Numbered from the stretch's first letter, positions 1-5,951 are shown. The stretch: 8,996 nt of DNA from Planctomycetaceae bacterium (GCA_031276415.1 JAISNF010000227.1:1-8996), one strand, 5' to 3'. Made by a program: numbers and translations. Notes: generated from the letters alone by a model not told the origin.

Positions 1-220
1 TGAGTATTCTCAATAATTTTACTAACATCTTTTTGGCTTCATACATATCCATTTTTTTTAAGAGAAGATAAAAAATATCAGTTACGGATGAGGCGGAAAT
101 ATGACCGTACAAATCTTTATTGTTCATTTTTTCAAAAATTTCCCGTGCATTTTCGAAAAAATTTTCGCGGTTTTGTGCATAATCTAAAATGATATTTGTA
201 TCCAGTAAAACAGCAATCAT
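1..220 (-). CDS. PIN-domain (VapC-like) toxin ribonuclease, C-terminus cut by window edge
   Basis: The first 73 codons of a PIN-domain protein are visible and the gene runs off the left edge. The N-terminus has the PIN signature LLDTNIILD, giving candidate metal-binding acidic residues D7 and D13 plus the conserved N9. A second helix region reads ISASSVTDIFYLL (residues 41-53), with D48 where PIN nucleases place the next acidic residue. This resembles the PIN_3 branch of VapC-type toxins, which are Mg-dependent RNases cutting tRNA, rRNA or mRNA; the target here cannot be told. The ATG at 220-218 overlaps the antitoxin stop codon by one base (TGATG), and a GGAG lies about 8 bases upstream inside the antitoxin gene, so translation is probably coupled. 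The last catalytic acidic residues lie beyond the window, so activity of the full protein is not shown. Confidence 0.85.
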   Translation of the reverse strand, partial: MIAVLLDTNIILDYAQNRENFFENAREIFEKMNNKDLYGHISASSVTDIFYLLLKKMDMYEAKKMLVKLLRIL

Positions 221-642
221 CAATTCTCTCCATATCTTTCATTGAGCCGCATTTCACGTATTTGTTTTTTATCCCAATCCGGTAAATCGCTCAAACAGCC
301 AGCCCATGAATTGAGAAAATCTTGAACATGTTCCGGTTTGGGATGTTGTCCTTTATCTTCATTGGAATCATCATTTTTTTCATTATTTTGAAATTTATTT
401 TGCAATTTCCAATGTTTTTGACATAATTCAATGAATCGTCGGGCAGCACCTGGTTTGGGATGTGACCATTTATCTTCATCGAAATCGAGATTGTTCTCTT
501 TTTCTTCTGAATGTTCAGAGGCGGCGTGATTTTTTTGTAAATCACGTATTGCATTTTCAACCATGCGTAATTCATGCGGTGAAAGCGTTTTTAATTCGTC
601 CTGAATCCGATTAACTGCGGATGATTCTGTTAATGTACTCAT
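220..642 (-). CDS. Antitoxin-like protein paired with the PIN toxin, with internal duplication
   Basis: A 140-residue, charged, hydrophilic protein encoded immediately before the PIN toxin and overlapping it by one base, the standard antitoxin-first order. Residues 12-36 form a predicted helix (IQDELKTLSPHELRMVENAI) resembling the short N-terminal helix of DUF2281-type antitoxins. The C-terminal part (about 108-138, with FLNSWAG and MRLNERYG) looks like the flexible toxin-binding tail of VapB-like antitoxins. An imperfect repeat sits in the middle: DEDKWSHPKP (55-64) and NEDKGQHPKP (94-103), 39 residues apart, also visible in the DNA at about 335-367 and 452-484. I see no classic DNA-binding fold, so autoregulation is uncertain. 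The only upstream Shine-Dalgarno-like signal is a weak GAAAG. The antitoxin role is inferred mainly from position and tail composition. Confidence 0.7.
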   Translation of the reverse strand: MSTLTESSAVNRIQDELKTLSPHELRMVENAIRDLQKNHAASEHSEEKENNLDFDEDKWSHPKPGAARRFIELCQKHWKLQNKFQNNEKNDDSNEDKGQHPKPEHVQDFLNSWAGCLSDLPDWDKKQIREMRLNERYGEN

Positions 643-655
643 TTTATTTTTTATT

Positions 656-740
656 TTCTTTCAAAAAATTTCGGTGTGTATTCGAAAAAAAAAAATTCAC
701 GATTTTGCGCATATATTTTACTTTGTGTGAAAGAGTAATC
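656..740 (-). pseudogene. Decayed 5' fragment of a second PIN toxin gene
   Basis: Read on the minus strand, this stretch aligns with the start of the intact PIN gene (about 220-126). The clearest block is at 713-696: TATGCGCAAAATCGTGAA against TATGCACAAAACCGCGAA in the intact gene. The three differences are all synonymous third-position changes and both encode YAQNRE. After it, both copies continue through a run of T, CGAA, a CAC-containing stretch and GAAATTTTT(T)GAAA; the fragment reads EFFFFEYTPKFFERK and then hits a stop. Before it, the match is weaker (GATTACTCTTTCAC against GATTGCTGTTTTAC), with gaps and no start codon. The fragment ends about 14 bases before the antitoxin start. The region is T-rich, so part of the alignment is low complexity, but the YAQNRE block is not. 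Confidence 0.6.
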
Positions 741-758
741 TACCAATATTTTACAAGA

Positions 759-778
759 GTGTCAAGAATACCTGACAC
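759..778. repeat. Small hairpin (GTGTCAAG / CCTGACAC)
   Basis: An inverted repeat with arms GTGTCAAG (759-766) and CCTGACAC (771-778), one mismatch and a 4-base AATA loop. No T-tract follows directly on the plus strand. It could be a REP-like hairpin or a structure at the upstream edge of the toxin-antitoxin locus. The sequence alone does not decide. Confidence 0.4.
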
Positions 779-798
779 CGAACCAACACACTATTTTC

Positions 799-900
799 TT
801 AACCACATTTTTTTAAGCGCAGAATATACGGAAACAAAAAATTGTCTGCAGAGAACGCTGATTATCGCAGATAATTTTTTTGAGAATACGAAACAACAAA
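799..900. repeat. Dispersed intergenic repeat, copy A
   Basis: It begins TTAACCACA and ends TTTGAGAATACGAAACAA. In between are ACGGAAACAAAAAATTGTC (828-846) and a run of GCAGA/CGCAGAT-like units (847-873). The end segment matches copy B at 3201-3256 base for base over long stretches (GCAGATAA.TTTTTGAGAATAC.AAACAA). The ACGGAAAC segment matches the right edge of the window exactly over 19 bases. It has no convincing coding potential; plus-strand open frames across it are chance. Confidence 0.75.
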
Positions 901-950
901 ATATATTCTAAGAATAACAATTTTTTTGACAACAGATGCGATTACTTTGC

Positions 951-965
951 TTGTACTTGACCAAT
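951..965. repeat. Solitary copy of the 4071-4161 inverted-repeat end
   Basis: TTGTACTTGACCAAT here matches 14 of 15 bases of TTGCACTTGACCAAT, the reverse complement of 4074-4088, which is one end of the inverted-repeat element downstream. It may be the remnant of a deleted copy or a shared protein-binding site. It contains TTGACC, which could be mistaken for a -35 box, but no suitable -10 follows. Confidence 0.4.
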
Positions 966-997
966 TAGAAATAAGATATCAGGTTATTGGCGGGTAG

Positions 998-1026
998 TGG
1001 TATCATCTCCGGCAATTTGGTATCAT
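998..1026. promoter_or_regulatory. Paired direct repeat TGGTATCAT, 20-bp spacing
   Basis: TGGTATCAT occurs at 998-1006 and again at 1018-1026, a start-to-start distance of 20 bp, roughly two helical turns, about 110 bp upstream of the lipoprotein start. This geometry suits a regulator binding two sites on one DNA face. No -10/-35 pair can be placed with confidence near it. Regulatory role is inference. Confidence 0.3.
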
Positions 1027-1136
1027 TTAGAAATCTTTAAATTTTCTAAACTAAAATACCAGTGTTAAACCGATTCATCGTACAGAATTGTTTTTTTATT
1101 TTGAAAAATGTGATACAAACTAAAATTGTAAATGAT

Positions 1137-3122
1137 ATGAAATTTTTTCTGATTTTTTTCTGTATTTTTTTGTTCTTTTTTTCCGGTTGTGATTGCCGCA
1201 ATACAACTCGTCCCAATATTACCTTTACCGTCGAAGGCGGAGTTAATACGGATAGCAGGCTTCGGCAAAAAGAAGATTTTGATCGGTCATTCGCATCACT
1301 CAATTCATTGGAATCAAGCCCGTGTCTTACCGAAACACCCGGCTATGAAAAACTCGTCAGCATAACTGATTGGCTCAATAAATGGATTCAACGCCGCGCC
1401 AGAGATGAAAATTGGCAACCGGATTCCACCCTCCTCGAAATGGAACACAACACCCGAACTGTTGCCGCTACCGCTTTGGAAACCGTTCAACTACTCAACC
1501 TCCTGCAAGGAGAAAATGTTACCGATGATAAAGGTCAACCAATCGTTCCTTCCGAATCACTGGAAAATGAACGCAAAAAATTCACAGAACTCCTCTCCCG
1601 ACTCATTACAGAACTAAAAATAATGTCCACACAATGCGGTATTCCGGGTGTTACCGTTTATTCCCAATCAATTACCAAAATCCAAAAAAAATTCGTCGAA
1701 CTAGAATCTATCCCCAATCTCAATGCCGCCGGTATTCGTAACTTCACCCGACAACTCGAACAACTCGAAAAAGACACGCTTAATTTCGCCGATATTGCCG
1801 GAATGCTGGAAAAATATGCCGCCGAACTCCGTATCGAAGGACTTTTTATCCAACAATCCGACGCCGATTATCTGAAACAATGCACATGGACACGCAATCT
1901 CTCCAATTGGGCTCGCGGAGAAAAACAAGTCTTACTTGAACGTGTTGTAAATCTGTTGGATTGGACAACCTGTAATATCGATCTTCGTGATAAAACCGTG
2001 CAAATTAGCCAAAATCAATCCATTGAAATGCCGCAACAATATCCATGGCAAACATTGTTACTTGGTTACAGTACGTTATGGGATCGAACCTGGCTCTTCA
2101 TGGAACTGCTCCGCCAGCAACGAATTGACGCGGCTCTTTTGTCCGTGCCATTGCCCGAACAACCGGAATTACCGCTATTTTGGGCAGTCGGAGTTCTTTT
2201 GGACGGCGAAGTTTACCTTTTCCTGCCGGCATACGGAATGCCGCTTCCCGGAACCGGCAAACCAACAATCGGTGATGATGGGACATTGCATTTTCCGGAA
2301 ATCGCAACTCTTTCTCAAGTTCTTAAAGATGATCAATTACTTCGGCAACTTGATTTTTCCGAACAGCAAAAATTTCCGATTACTTCGGAACTGCTTCAGA
2401 AAACAACCGTTTATCTTTTGGCAACACCCGAATCCGCATCCATGCGTATGAAAGTTCTCGAATCCGAACTAAGCGGTGAACAAAATATGGTTCTTTACAC
2501 CAATCTTCAAGAACAACGCCGACTCTTTTCTGCGATTCCGTCCGTAAAAGCGGTTGAGATTTGGAAATATCCGCTCCGAACTAAATTTGAACAATTATTT
2601 ATCGGACAACGTACCCGACTTTTTATGGAGCCGCTGGTTATGCTCAATCCAAAACGGCAAGATTTTCCGCTTTGGACGGGGCGTGTACTTTATTTCAAAG
2701 GACAAATCAACGGTCAGGAAAACGCCATCACCGCTTATCAAAACGCCCGAATTCCTGATCGCGATATTATGGAATACCGAAAAATTGATCCCAATTTTCG
2801 CAACAATCCGGTTTTAGCGGCGGGAATTCAAACCGTAACAATCAACGCCAGTTATTGGCTTGGTCTGGCATCGTTTGAGGTCAATTCCACTGCCGCTGCC
2901 AAAGACTTTTTGAATAGTATTCAGCGCAGCCCGCTAAATCCTTGGCAAAACGGGATTGAATATGTCTTGGGACGTATTGCTGAACGGGAAAAAAAATACG
3001 ACGAGGCAATACGGCATTATGAACGAACCGCCCGAAGTACGACCGGTTCCGGTAATATTTTGCGGGCAAAATGGCTACAAGAAGCCGTTGCCCGTACCGA
3101 AAAAGAATCAAAAAATCCGTAA
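1137..3122 (+). CDS. Large lipoprotein with transglutaminase-like core and TPR-like C-terminus
   Basis: 661 residues from the ATG at 1137. An upstream in-frame GTG at 1062 would add 25 residues in front of the signal sequence and is less likely. The N-terminus is a short hydrophobic signal (MKFFLIFFCIFLFFF) ending in a lipobox-like FSGC with the lipid-carrying Cys at 18, so it is probably a lipid-anchored exported protein. Residues 135-300 are mostly helical and charged. Residues 303-371 (PWQTLLLGYSTLWDRTWLFM...) have the layout of a transglutaminase-like fold: a helix with LLRQQRIDAALLSVP, then strands around WAVGVLLDGEVYLFLPAYG. However, the usual Cys, His and Asp are not visible, suggesting a non-catalytic version. 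A conserved-looking ATLSQVLKDDQLLRQLD follows (390-406). TPR-like repeats lie near 512-540 and 603-632 (WQNGIEYVLGRIAEREKKYDEAIRHYERT). I recall similar unnamed planctomycete proteins; role unknown, perhaps envelope scaffolding. No strong ribosome site is seen. Confidence 0.85.
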   Translation: MKFFLIFFCIFLFFFSGCDCRNTTRPNITFTVEGGVNTDSRLRQKEDFDRSFASLNSLESSPCLTETPGYEKLVSITDWLNKWIQRRARDENWQPDSTLLEMEHNTRTVAATALETVQLLNLLQGENVTDDKGQPIVPSESLENERKKFTELLSRLITELKIMSTQCGIPGVTVYSQSITKIQKKFVELESIPNLNAAGIRNFTRQLEQLEKDTLNFADIAGMLEKYAAELRIEGLFIQQSDADYLKQCTWTRNLSNWARGEKQVLLERVVNLLDWTTCNIDLRDKTVQISQNQSIEMPQQYPWQTLLLGYSTLWDRTWLFMELLRQQRIDAALLSVPLPEQPELPLFWAVGVLLDGEVYLFLPAYGMPLPGTGKPTIGDDGTLHFPEIATLSQVLKDDQLLRQLDFSEQQKFPITSELLQKTTVYLLATPESASMRMKVLESELSGEQNMVLYTNLQEQRRLFSAIPSVKAVEIWKYPLRTKFEQLFIGQRTRLFMEPLVMLNPKRQDFPLWTGRVLYFKGQINGQENAITAYQNARIPDRDIMEYRKIDPNFRNNPVLAAGIQTVTINASYWLGLASFEVNSTAAAKDFLNSIQRSPLNPWQNGIEYVLGRIAEREKKYDEAIRHYERTARSTTGSGNILRAKWLQEAVARTEKESKNP

Positions 3123-3176
3123 TTCCGATTCGCATATTTTTATCATATTTTTATCTTAAACTACAATTTTTTTTAT

Positions 3177-3257
3177 TAACCACAGAAATCACAGAGGAAA
3201 AGTGTCCGCAGATTACGCAGATGAACGCAGATAACTTTTTGAGAATACAAAACAATA
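3177..3257. repeat. Dispersed intergenic repeat, copy B
   Basis: Starts TTAACCACAGAAATCACAGAGG, continues with GTCCGCAGATTACGCAG and GATGAACGCAGATAA, and ends TTTTTGAGAATACAAAACAA. It shares its 3' half with copy A (841-896) and its 5' AACCACAGA start with the palindrome at 5988-6018. It fills most of the gap between the lipoprotein and membrane-protein genes and stops about 10 bases before the latter's ribosome site, so it is transcribed into that leader if the two genes form an operon. Open frames through it are spurious. Confidence 0.8.
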
Positions 3258-3267
3258 AAAAATGATT

Positions 3268-3272
3268 GAGGA
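3268..3272 (+). promoter_or_regulatory. Ribosome binding site GAGGA fixing the start at 3278
   Basis: GAGGA sits 5 bases before the ATG at 3278. It favours that ATG over the in-frame TTG at 3266, which overlaps the site, and over the out-of-frame ATG at 3262. Confidence 0.6.
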
Positions 3273-3277
3273 AAACA

Positions 3278-3943
3278 ATGAAAAACGCAACGATTATTCT
3301 ATTGCTTTTATTGTGTATTTTATTGACGATGGTTTTTCCGCTTCAAGCCGGCAAGAATTTGTTTCGACCGGACAAAGAAAAAGAGCAGGAAATGGACGAT
3401 TCCGAGATATTTTACAGCAACAAAACAAGAGTCAGTCAGGAACAGTCAAAAAAAATGGAAGCCATTACCCAATCGGTTCAACAAGGAACTTCCAAATCGG
3501 TATTATCATACTATTATTTTTTACTTCTTATATCTTTTTTTCTGACGATTATTTTGTTTTACATATTGCATCAATATTATTGGAAACAATATTTTTCGCC
3601 GGATAATCCTTGGAATTTATATCGTGAATTGTGTACGGCTCATAAATTAACCCGAATGGAACAACAAATTATCCGACAAATTGCGGATGAACAACATTGG
3701 GACAATCCATTACAAATTTTTATTGAGCCGTCACACTTAAAATCGGCGTTGAATTTCAAACGGTTTGAGAAATCACATTCTTTAATTGAGTCTTTGTTGG
3801 AAAAACTGTTCGATTTTGATATAAAAAATGATTTACAGTTGGAAACGCAGGCAATAAATCATTCTTCAACTCTTTCCACTACAATTATTTTGGGAAAAGA
3901 AGAACCAATCAACAACGAACTTAGCGGAATTGAAAGTGCCTAA
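3278..3943 (+). CDS. Membrane-anchored protein of unknown function, planctomycete-type
   Basis: 221 residues from the ATG at 3278. An N-terminal hydrophobic stretch (5-20) followed by PLQAG suggests a cleavable signal peptide ending near A24. A hydrophilic segment of about 50 residues comes next, rich in K, E and Q, then one clear transmembrane helix at about 76-98 (SVLSYYYFLLLISFFLTIIL and onward). The C-terminal domain after the helix starts NPWNLYRELCTAHKLTRMEQ (110-129) and includes IADEQHWDNPLQIFIEP (135-151) and a second helical stretch with ESLLEKLFDF. I recall a similar 'LxRELCxAHxLxxxE...DPxxxFxEP' pattern in unnamed planctomycete proteins but cannot assign a family or function. Topology would put residues 25-75 outside and 99-221 in the cytoplasm. 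It follows the lipoprotein gene on the same strand after 155 bp with no obvious terminator between, so co-transcription is possible. Confidence 0.8.
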   Translation: MKNATIILLLLLCILLTMVFPLQAGKNLFRPDKEKEQEMDDSEIFYSNKTRVSQEQSKKMEAITQSVQQGTSKSVLSYYYFLLLISFFLTIILFYILHQYYWKQYFSPDNPWNLYRELCTAHKLTRMEQQIIRQIADEQHWDNPLQIFIEPSHLKSALNFKRFEKSHSLIESLLEKLFDFDIKNDLQLETQAINHSSTLSTTIILGKEEPINNELSGIESA

Positions 3944-4070
3944 GACAGTGCTTAATAAAAAGCCGATTATTAGAAGTTACTTTAAATTGATTGATTATAC
4001 TCCTCTTACTTTAAAATCCGTCTTGACAGTTATTTTTTATATTTCTTCTTGTTGTTTTTATTTTGTATTC

Positions 4071-4161
4071 ATTATTGGTCAAGTGCAAACGAAACGGGCG
4101 CAGTTGAGAGTGTTTAAATTGTCATTGTGTGCGCCCAAATGGCTTGCACTTGACCTATAAT
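4071..4161. repeat. 91-bp inverted-repeat element (MITE-like or structured RNA)
   Basis: Outer arms 4071-4088 (ATTATTGGTCAAGTGCAA) and 4144-4161 pair over 17 of 18 positions, including a perfect 12-bp GGTCAAGTGCAA/TTGCACTTGACC. After a symmetric 7x7 unpaired stretch, an inner arm GGGCGCA (4096-4102) pairs perfectly with TGCGCCC (4130-4136). The 27-base centre is unpaired or weakly paired. No target-site duplication is visible and no protein is encoded. A near-copy of one end occurs at 951-965. It could be a short non-autonomous mobile element or a folded transcript. Confidence 0.6.
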
Positions 4162-4228
4162 GCGTAAAAAAATTCGCGTTTTTAGAAGTTCCCTTAATTT
4201 GTACGGAGTGGAAAATATTTTTTTCCGT

Positions 4229-4252
4229 TGGCAGGAATTTTGGCAAGAATTT
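4229..4252 (+). repeat. 12-bp tandem duplication
   Basis: TGGCAGGAATTT (4229-4240) is followed directly by TGGCAAGAATTT (4241-4252), one mismatch. It lies in the non-coding gap before the oxidoreductase. A hairpin GGAAAA/TTTTCC (4210-4226) sits just before it. No function is evident. Confidence 0.4.
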
Positions 4253-4267
4253 TTTCGGTTAAGATTG

Positions 4268-4296
4268 TTGCAAAGTTTTCTTGCAATAGTTATACT
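4268..4296 (+). promoter_or_regulatory. Candidate sigma-70-type promoter of the oxidoreductase gene
   Basis: TTGCAA (4268-4273) and TATACT (4291-4296) are separated by 17 bases, matching 4 of 6 and 5 of 6 consensus positions. Transcription would start near 4303, just before the hairpin at 4307. Predicted from pattern only. Confidence 0.5.
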
Positions 4297-4306
4297 GTGC
4301 TTTTCC

Positions 4307-4345
4307 ATCGTGAATTTATTCACGATATATCGTCCGCAGGGGACG
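4307..4345 (+). promoter_or_regulatory. Two tandem hairpins in the oxidoreductase mRNA leader
   Basis: Hairpin 1 is ATCGTGAA (4307-4314), loop TTTA, TTCACGAT (4319-4326), a perfect 8-bp stem. Hairpin 2 is CGTCC (4331-4335), 5-base loop, GGACG (4341-4345). Hairpin 1 would lie within a few bases of the predicted 5' end, a position where stems are known to slow RNA decay. Neither stem covers the ribosome site at 4365-4371, so simple occlusion is unlikely. Confidence 0.45.
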
Positions 4346-4364
4346 TGAAAAATATTTTTGCAAC

Positions 4365-4371
4365 AAAGGAG
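4365..4371 (+). promoter_or_regulatory. Strong ribosome binding site AAAGGAG
   Basis: AAAGGAG lies 8 bases before the ATG at 4380. It is the best Shine-Dalgarno site in the window and settles the start of the oxidoreductase gene. Other genes here have weaker or no such site, suggesting this one is highly translated. Confidence 0.75.
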
Positions 4372-4379
4372 ATTTTAGT

Positions 4380-5828
4380 ATGCAGAAAAAAACCCAAACG
4401 TCAAGACGTGATTTTCTCAAAACTTCCGGCGTTTTAGCCGCCGGAGCAACTCTGGCTACCGGACTCACCGTCGAACGTAGTGCCTATGCCGCCGGAGATG
4501 ATCAAATTAAACTTGCCCTGGTCGGTTGTGGCGGTCGGGGTAGCGGTGCTATTCGCCAACGCTTAGATGTTGGCGATAACGTTAAACTCGTTGCCGTCGC
4601 CGATGCCTTCGAAGGTACCGCCAAACGCCAAGCCGACGCCTTGCGAAAAGAAGGCAACGAAAAATACAAAGGCAAAATCGATCTGCCGGAAGATCGAGTA
4701 TTCAGTAGTTTTGATGGTTATAAAAAAGCCATTGATTGTCTTAGCCCGGGTGACCAAGTTTTGATCGCCACAACTCCCGGTTTTCGTCCGCTCCATTATC
4801 GTTATGCCGTCGAAAAAGGTGTACACGTTTTTATGGAGAAACCGCTTTGTGTTGATGCTGCCGGATTTCGCAGCCTCATTGAATCCAACAAAATCGCCGA
4901 TGAGAAAAATCTTAAAGTTACCGTTGGTCTTCAACGCCGTTACGACAAAGGTTTTCAAAACTGGATCAGCCAAATTCACGAAGGTTTAATCGGTGATATT
5001 TCGTTTACACGGGTGTACTGGAATGGCGGCGGTATTTGGTGCCGGCATCGTGATCCCGGCGAGAGTGAAATGTCGTTCCAGATGAAAAACTGGTATCATT
5101 TTGTTTGGCTTTGCGGCGACAATATCACCGAACAACATGTTCATAACCTTGACATGGGACTTTGGATGCATAGCAAAGGCGACAACATGTGTCATCCGGT
5201 TGAAGCCAATGCGATGGGCGGTCGTCAGAATCAGGCTTGTCCAGAGTCTGTGCGCCGAACCGCACCGCCGTTTGCGGATCGTGAGGCTTGGGATAAATGG
5301 TATCAGGAAAACAAAAAACAATGTAATCGGCATGGTCAGGCATGGGATCATTTCTTTGTCGAATTTACATTTGCCGATGGTTCCAAAATGTTCAGCCAAT
5401 GCCGGCACATTGGGAACAGTTTCAATGCGGTCAACCAACATGTACACGGCACCAAAGGTTCCGGCGGCTCAGAAGTGGGCGGCAAGGGTTGGCTAAACGA
5501 TTTCACCGGCAAAGAACTTTTCACAACCGGTGTGAACGCGGGACAATTCGCTTATGAACATGTTGTTCATGCCGAAAATATTCGTAAGAACATTAAGCGG
5601 AATGACGGCTGGTATGGTGCGCATTCGACAATGACTGCTGTTCTTGGGCGTTATGCTGCGTTTTCGGGCAAAATCGTCAAATGGGACGAAGCGGTTGAAA
5701 AAGGCAAAACAGATATGCCGCCGGAAGGTGTTTGGGATTGGAACGGCAACCCGCCGGTCATGCCTGATGCCGATGGTTTTTACGAAGGCAGTGTTGCGAA
5801 ACAGGGAGTTTACAACCCGTTTGCTTAA
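4380..5828 (+). CDS. Tat-exported Gfo/Idh/MocA-family oxidoreductase
   Basis: 482 residues. The N-terminus is a twin-arginine signal: SRRDFLK (8-14), a hydrophobic Ala/Gly/Leu stretch, and a likely cleavage site after AYA (35-37), so the folded, cofactor-loaded enzyme is predicted to be exported. The Rossmann NAD(P)-binding domain begins at 42, with the glycine motif GCGGRGSG at 49-56. The family motif MEKPLCVD is at 152-159, with Lys154 in the usual catalytic EKP position. EQHVHNLD (251-258) supplies the histidines typical of this family's active site. The C-terminal substrate and dimer domain includes STMTAVLGRYAAFSGK (416-431). Family members oxidise or reduce sugars, inositols and amino sugars, or hydrolyse glycosides through NAD; planctomycetes have many exported paralogues. 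The substrate cannot be assigned. The gene has its own promoter, leader, strong ribosome site and terminator, so it appears monocistronic. Confidence 0.93.
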   Translation: MQKKTQTSRRDFLKTSGVLAAGATLATGLTVERSAYAAGDDQIKLALVGCGGRGSGAIRQRLDVGDNVKLVAVADAFEGTAKRQADALRKEGNEKYKGKIDLPEDRVFSSFDGYKKAIDCLSPGDQVLIATTPGFRPLHYRYAVEKGVHVFMEKPLCVDAAGFRSLIESNKIADEKNLKVTVGLQRRYDKGFQNWISQIHEGLIGDISFTRVYWNGGGIWCRHRDPGESEMSFQMKNWYHFVWLCGDNITEQHVHNLDMGLWMHSKGDNMCHPVEANAMGGRQNQACPESVRRTAPPFADREAWDKWYQENKKQCNRHGQAWDHFFVEFTFADGSKMFSQCRHIGNSFNAVNQHVHGTKGSGGSEVGGKGWLNDFTGKELFTTGVNAGQFAYEHVVHAENIRKNIKRNDGWYGAHSTMTAVLGRYAAFSGKIVKWDEAVEKGKTDMPPEGVWDWNGNPPVMPDADGFYEGSVAKQGVYNPFA

Positions 5829-5840
5829 CACAATTTAGAA

Positions 5841-5895
5841 AATTTATAAGATTTATAAATTATGTCAATAAAAGTATGTCAAAACAAATTTTGAC
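5841..5895 (+). other. Two hairpins between the oxidoreductase stop and its terminator
   Basis: AATTTATAA (5841-5849) pairs with TTATAAATT (5853-5861) around a 3-base loop. GTCAAAA (5878-5884) pairs with TTTTGAC (5889-5895) around CAAA. Both are perfect but AT-rich. With the terminator at 5899 they make three successive stems at the mRNA 3' end. They may contribute to 3'-end protection. Confidence 0.4.
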
Positions 5896-5898
5896 GAA

Positions 5899-5951
5899 AA
5901 ACCCGAAAGTGAAGACAATGATGAGTTGTCGCCATTTTCGGGTTTCAATTT
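5899..5951 (+). terminator. Rho-independent terminator of the oxidoreductase gene
   Basis: A perfect 10-bp stem AAACCCGAAA (5899-5908) / TTTCGGGTTT (5936-5945) encloses a second stem GACAA/TTGTC (5914-5918, 5926-5930). A T-rich stretch follows (CAATTTTGTT). The A-run before the stem means it could also work on the opposite strand. Confidence 0.75.

Noticed and set aside
621..911. 96-residue plus-strand open frame
   Set aside because: It overlaps the antitoxin start, the toxin remnant and dispersed repeat copy A, and its sequence is what AT-rich repeat DNA yields by chance.
3071..3265. Plus-strand open frame with TTEITEEKCPQITQMNADNF
   Set aside because: This peptide is simply the translation of dispersed repeat copy B; such peptides are familiar false gene predictions from this repeat type.
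3262..3606. 114-residue plus-strand frame starting with ATG 3262
   Set aside because: It overlaps the membrane-protein gene in another frame, while that gene has the ribosome site, signal peptide and coherent domain.
4023..4028. TTGACA as a -35 box
   Set aside because: No acceptable -10 lies 15-19 bases downstream; the same holds for TTGACA at 926-931.
3930..4160. 76-residue plus-strand frame over the gap after the membrane protein
   Set aside because: It spans the inverted-repeat element, with low-complexity aromatic and hydrophobic content and no ribosome site.
4160..4348. 62-residue plus-strand frame with a hydrophobic segment
   Set aside because: It begins inside the inverted repeat, has no ribosome site, includes the 12-bp tandem duplication (WQEFWQEF) and runs through the predicted promoter and leader hairpins. 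A small membrane protein is not excluded but is unsupported.
4563..5831. Several long frames opposite or out of phase with the oxidoreductase
   Set aside because: Shadows of a gene with clear Rossmann, EKP and Tat motifs.
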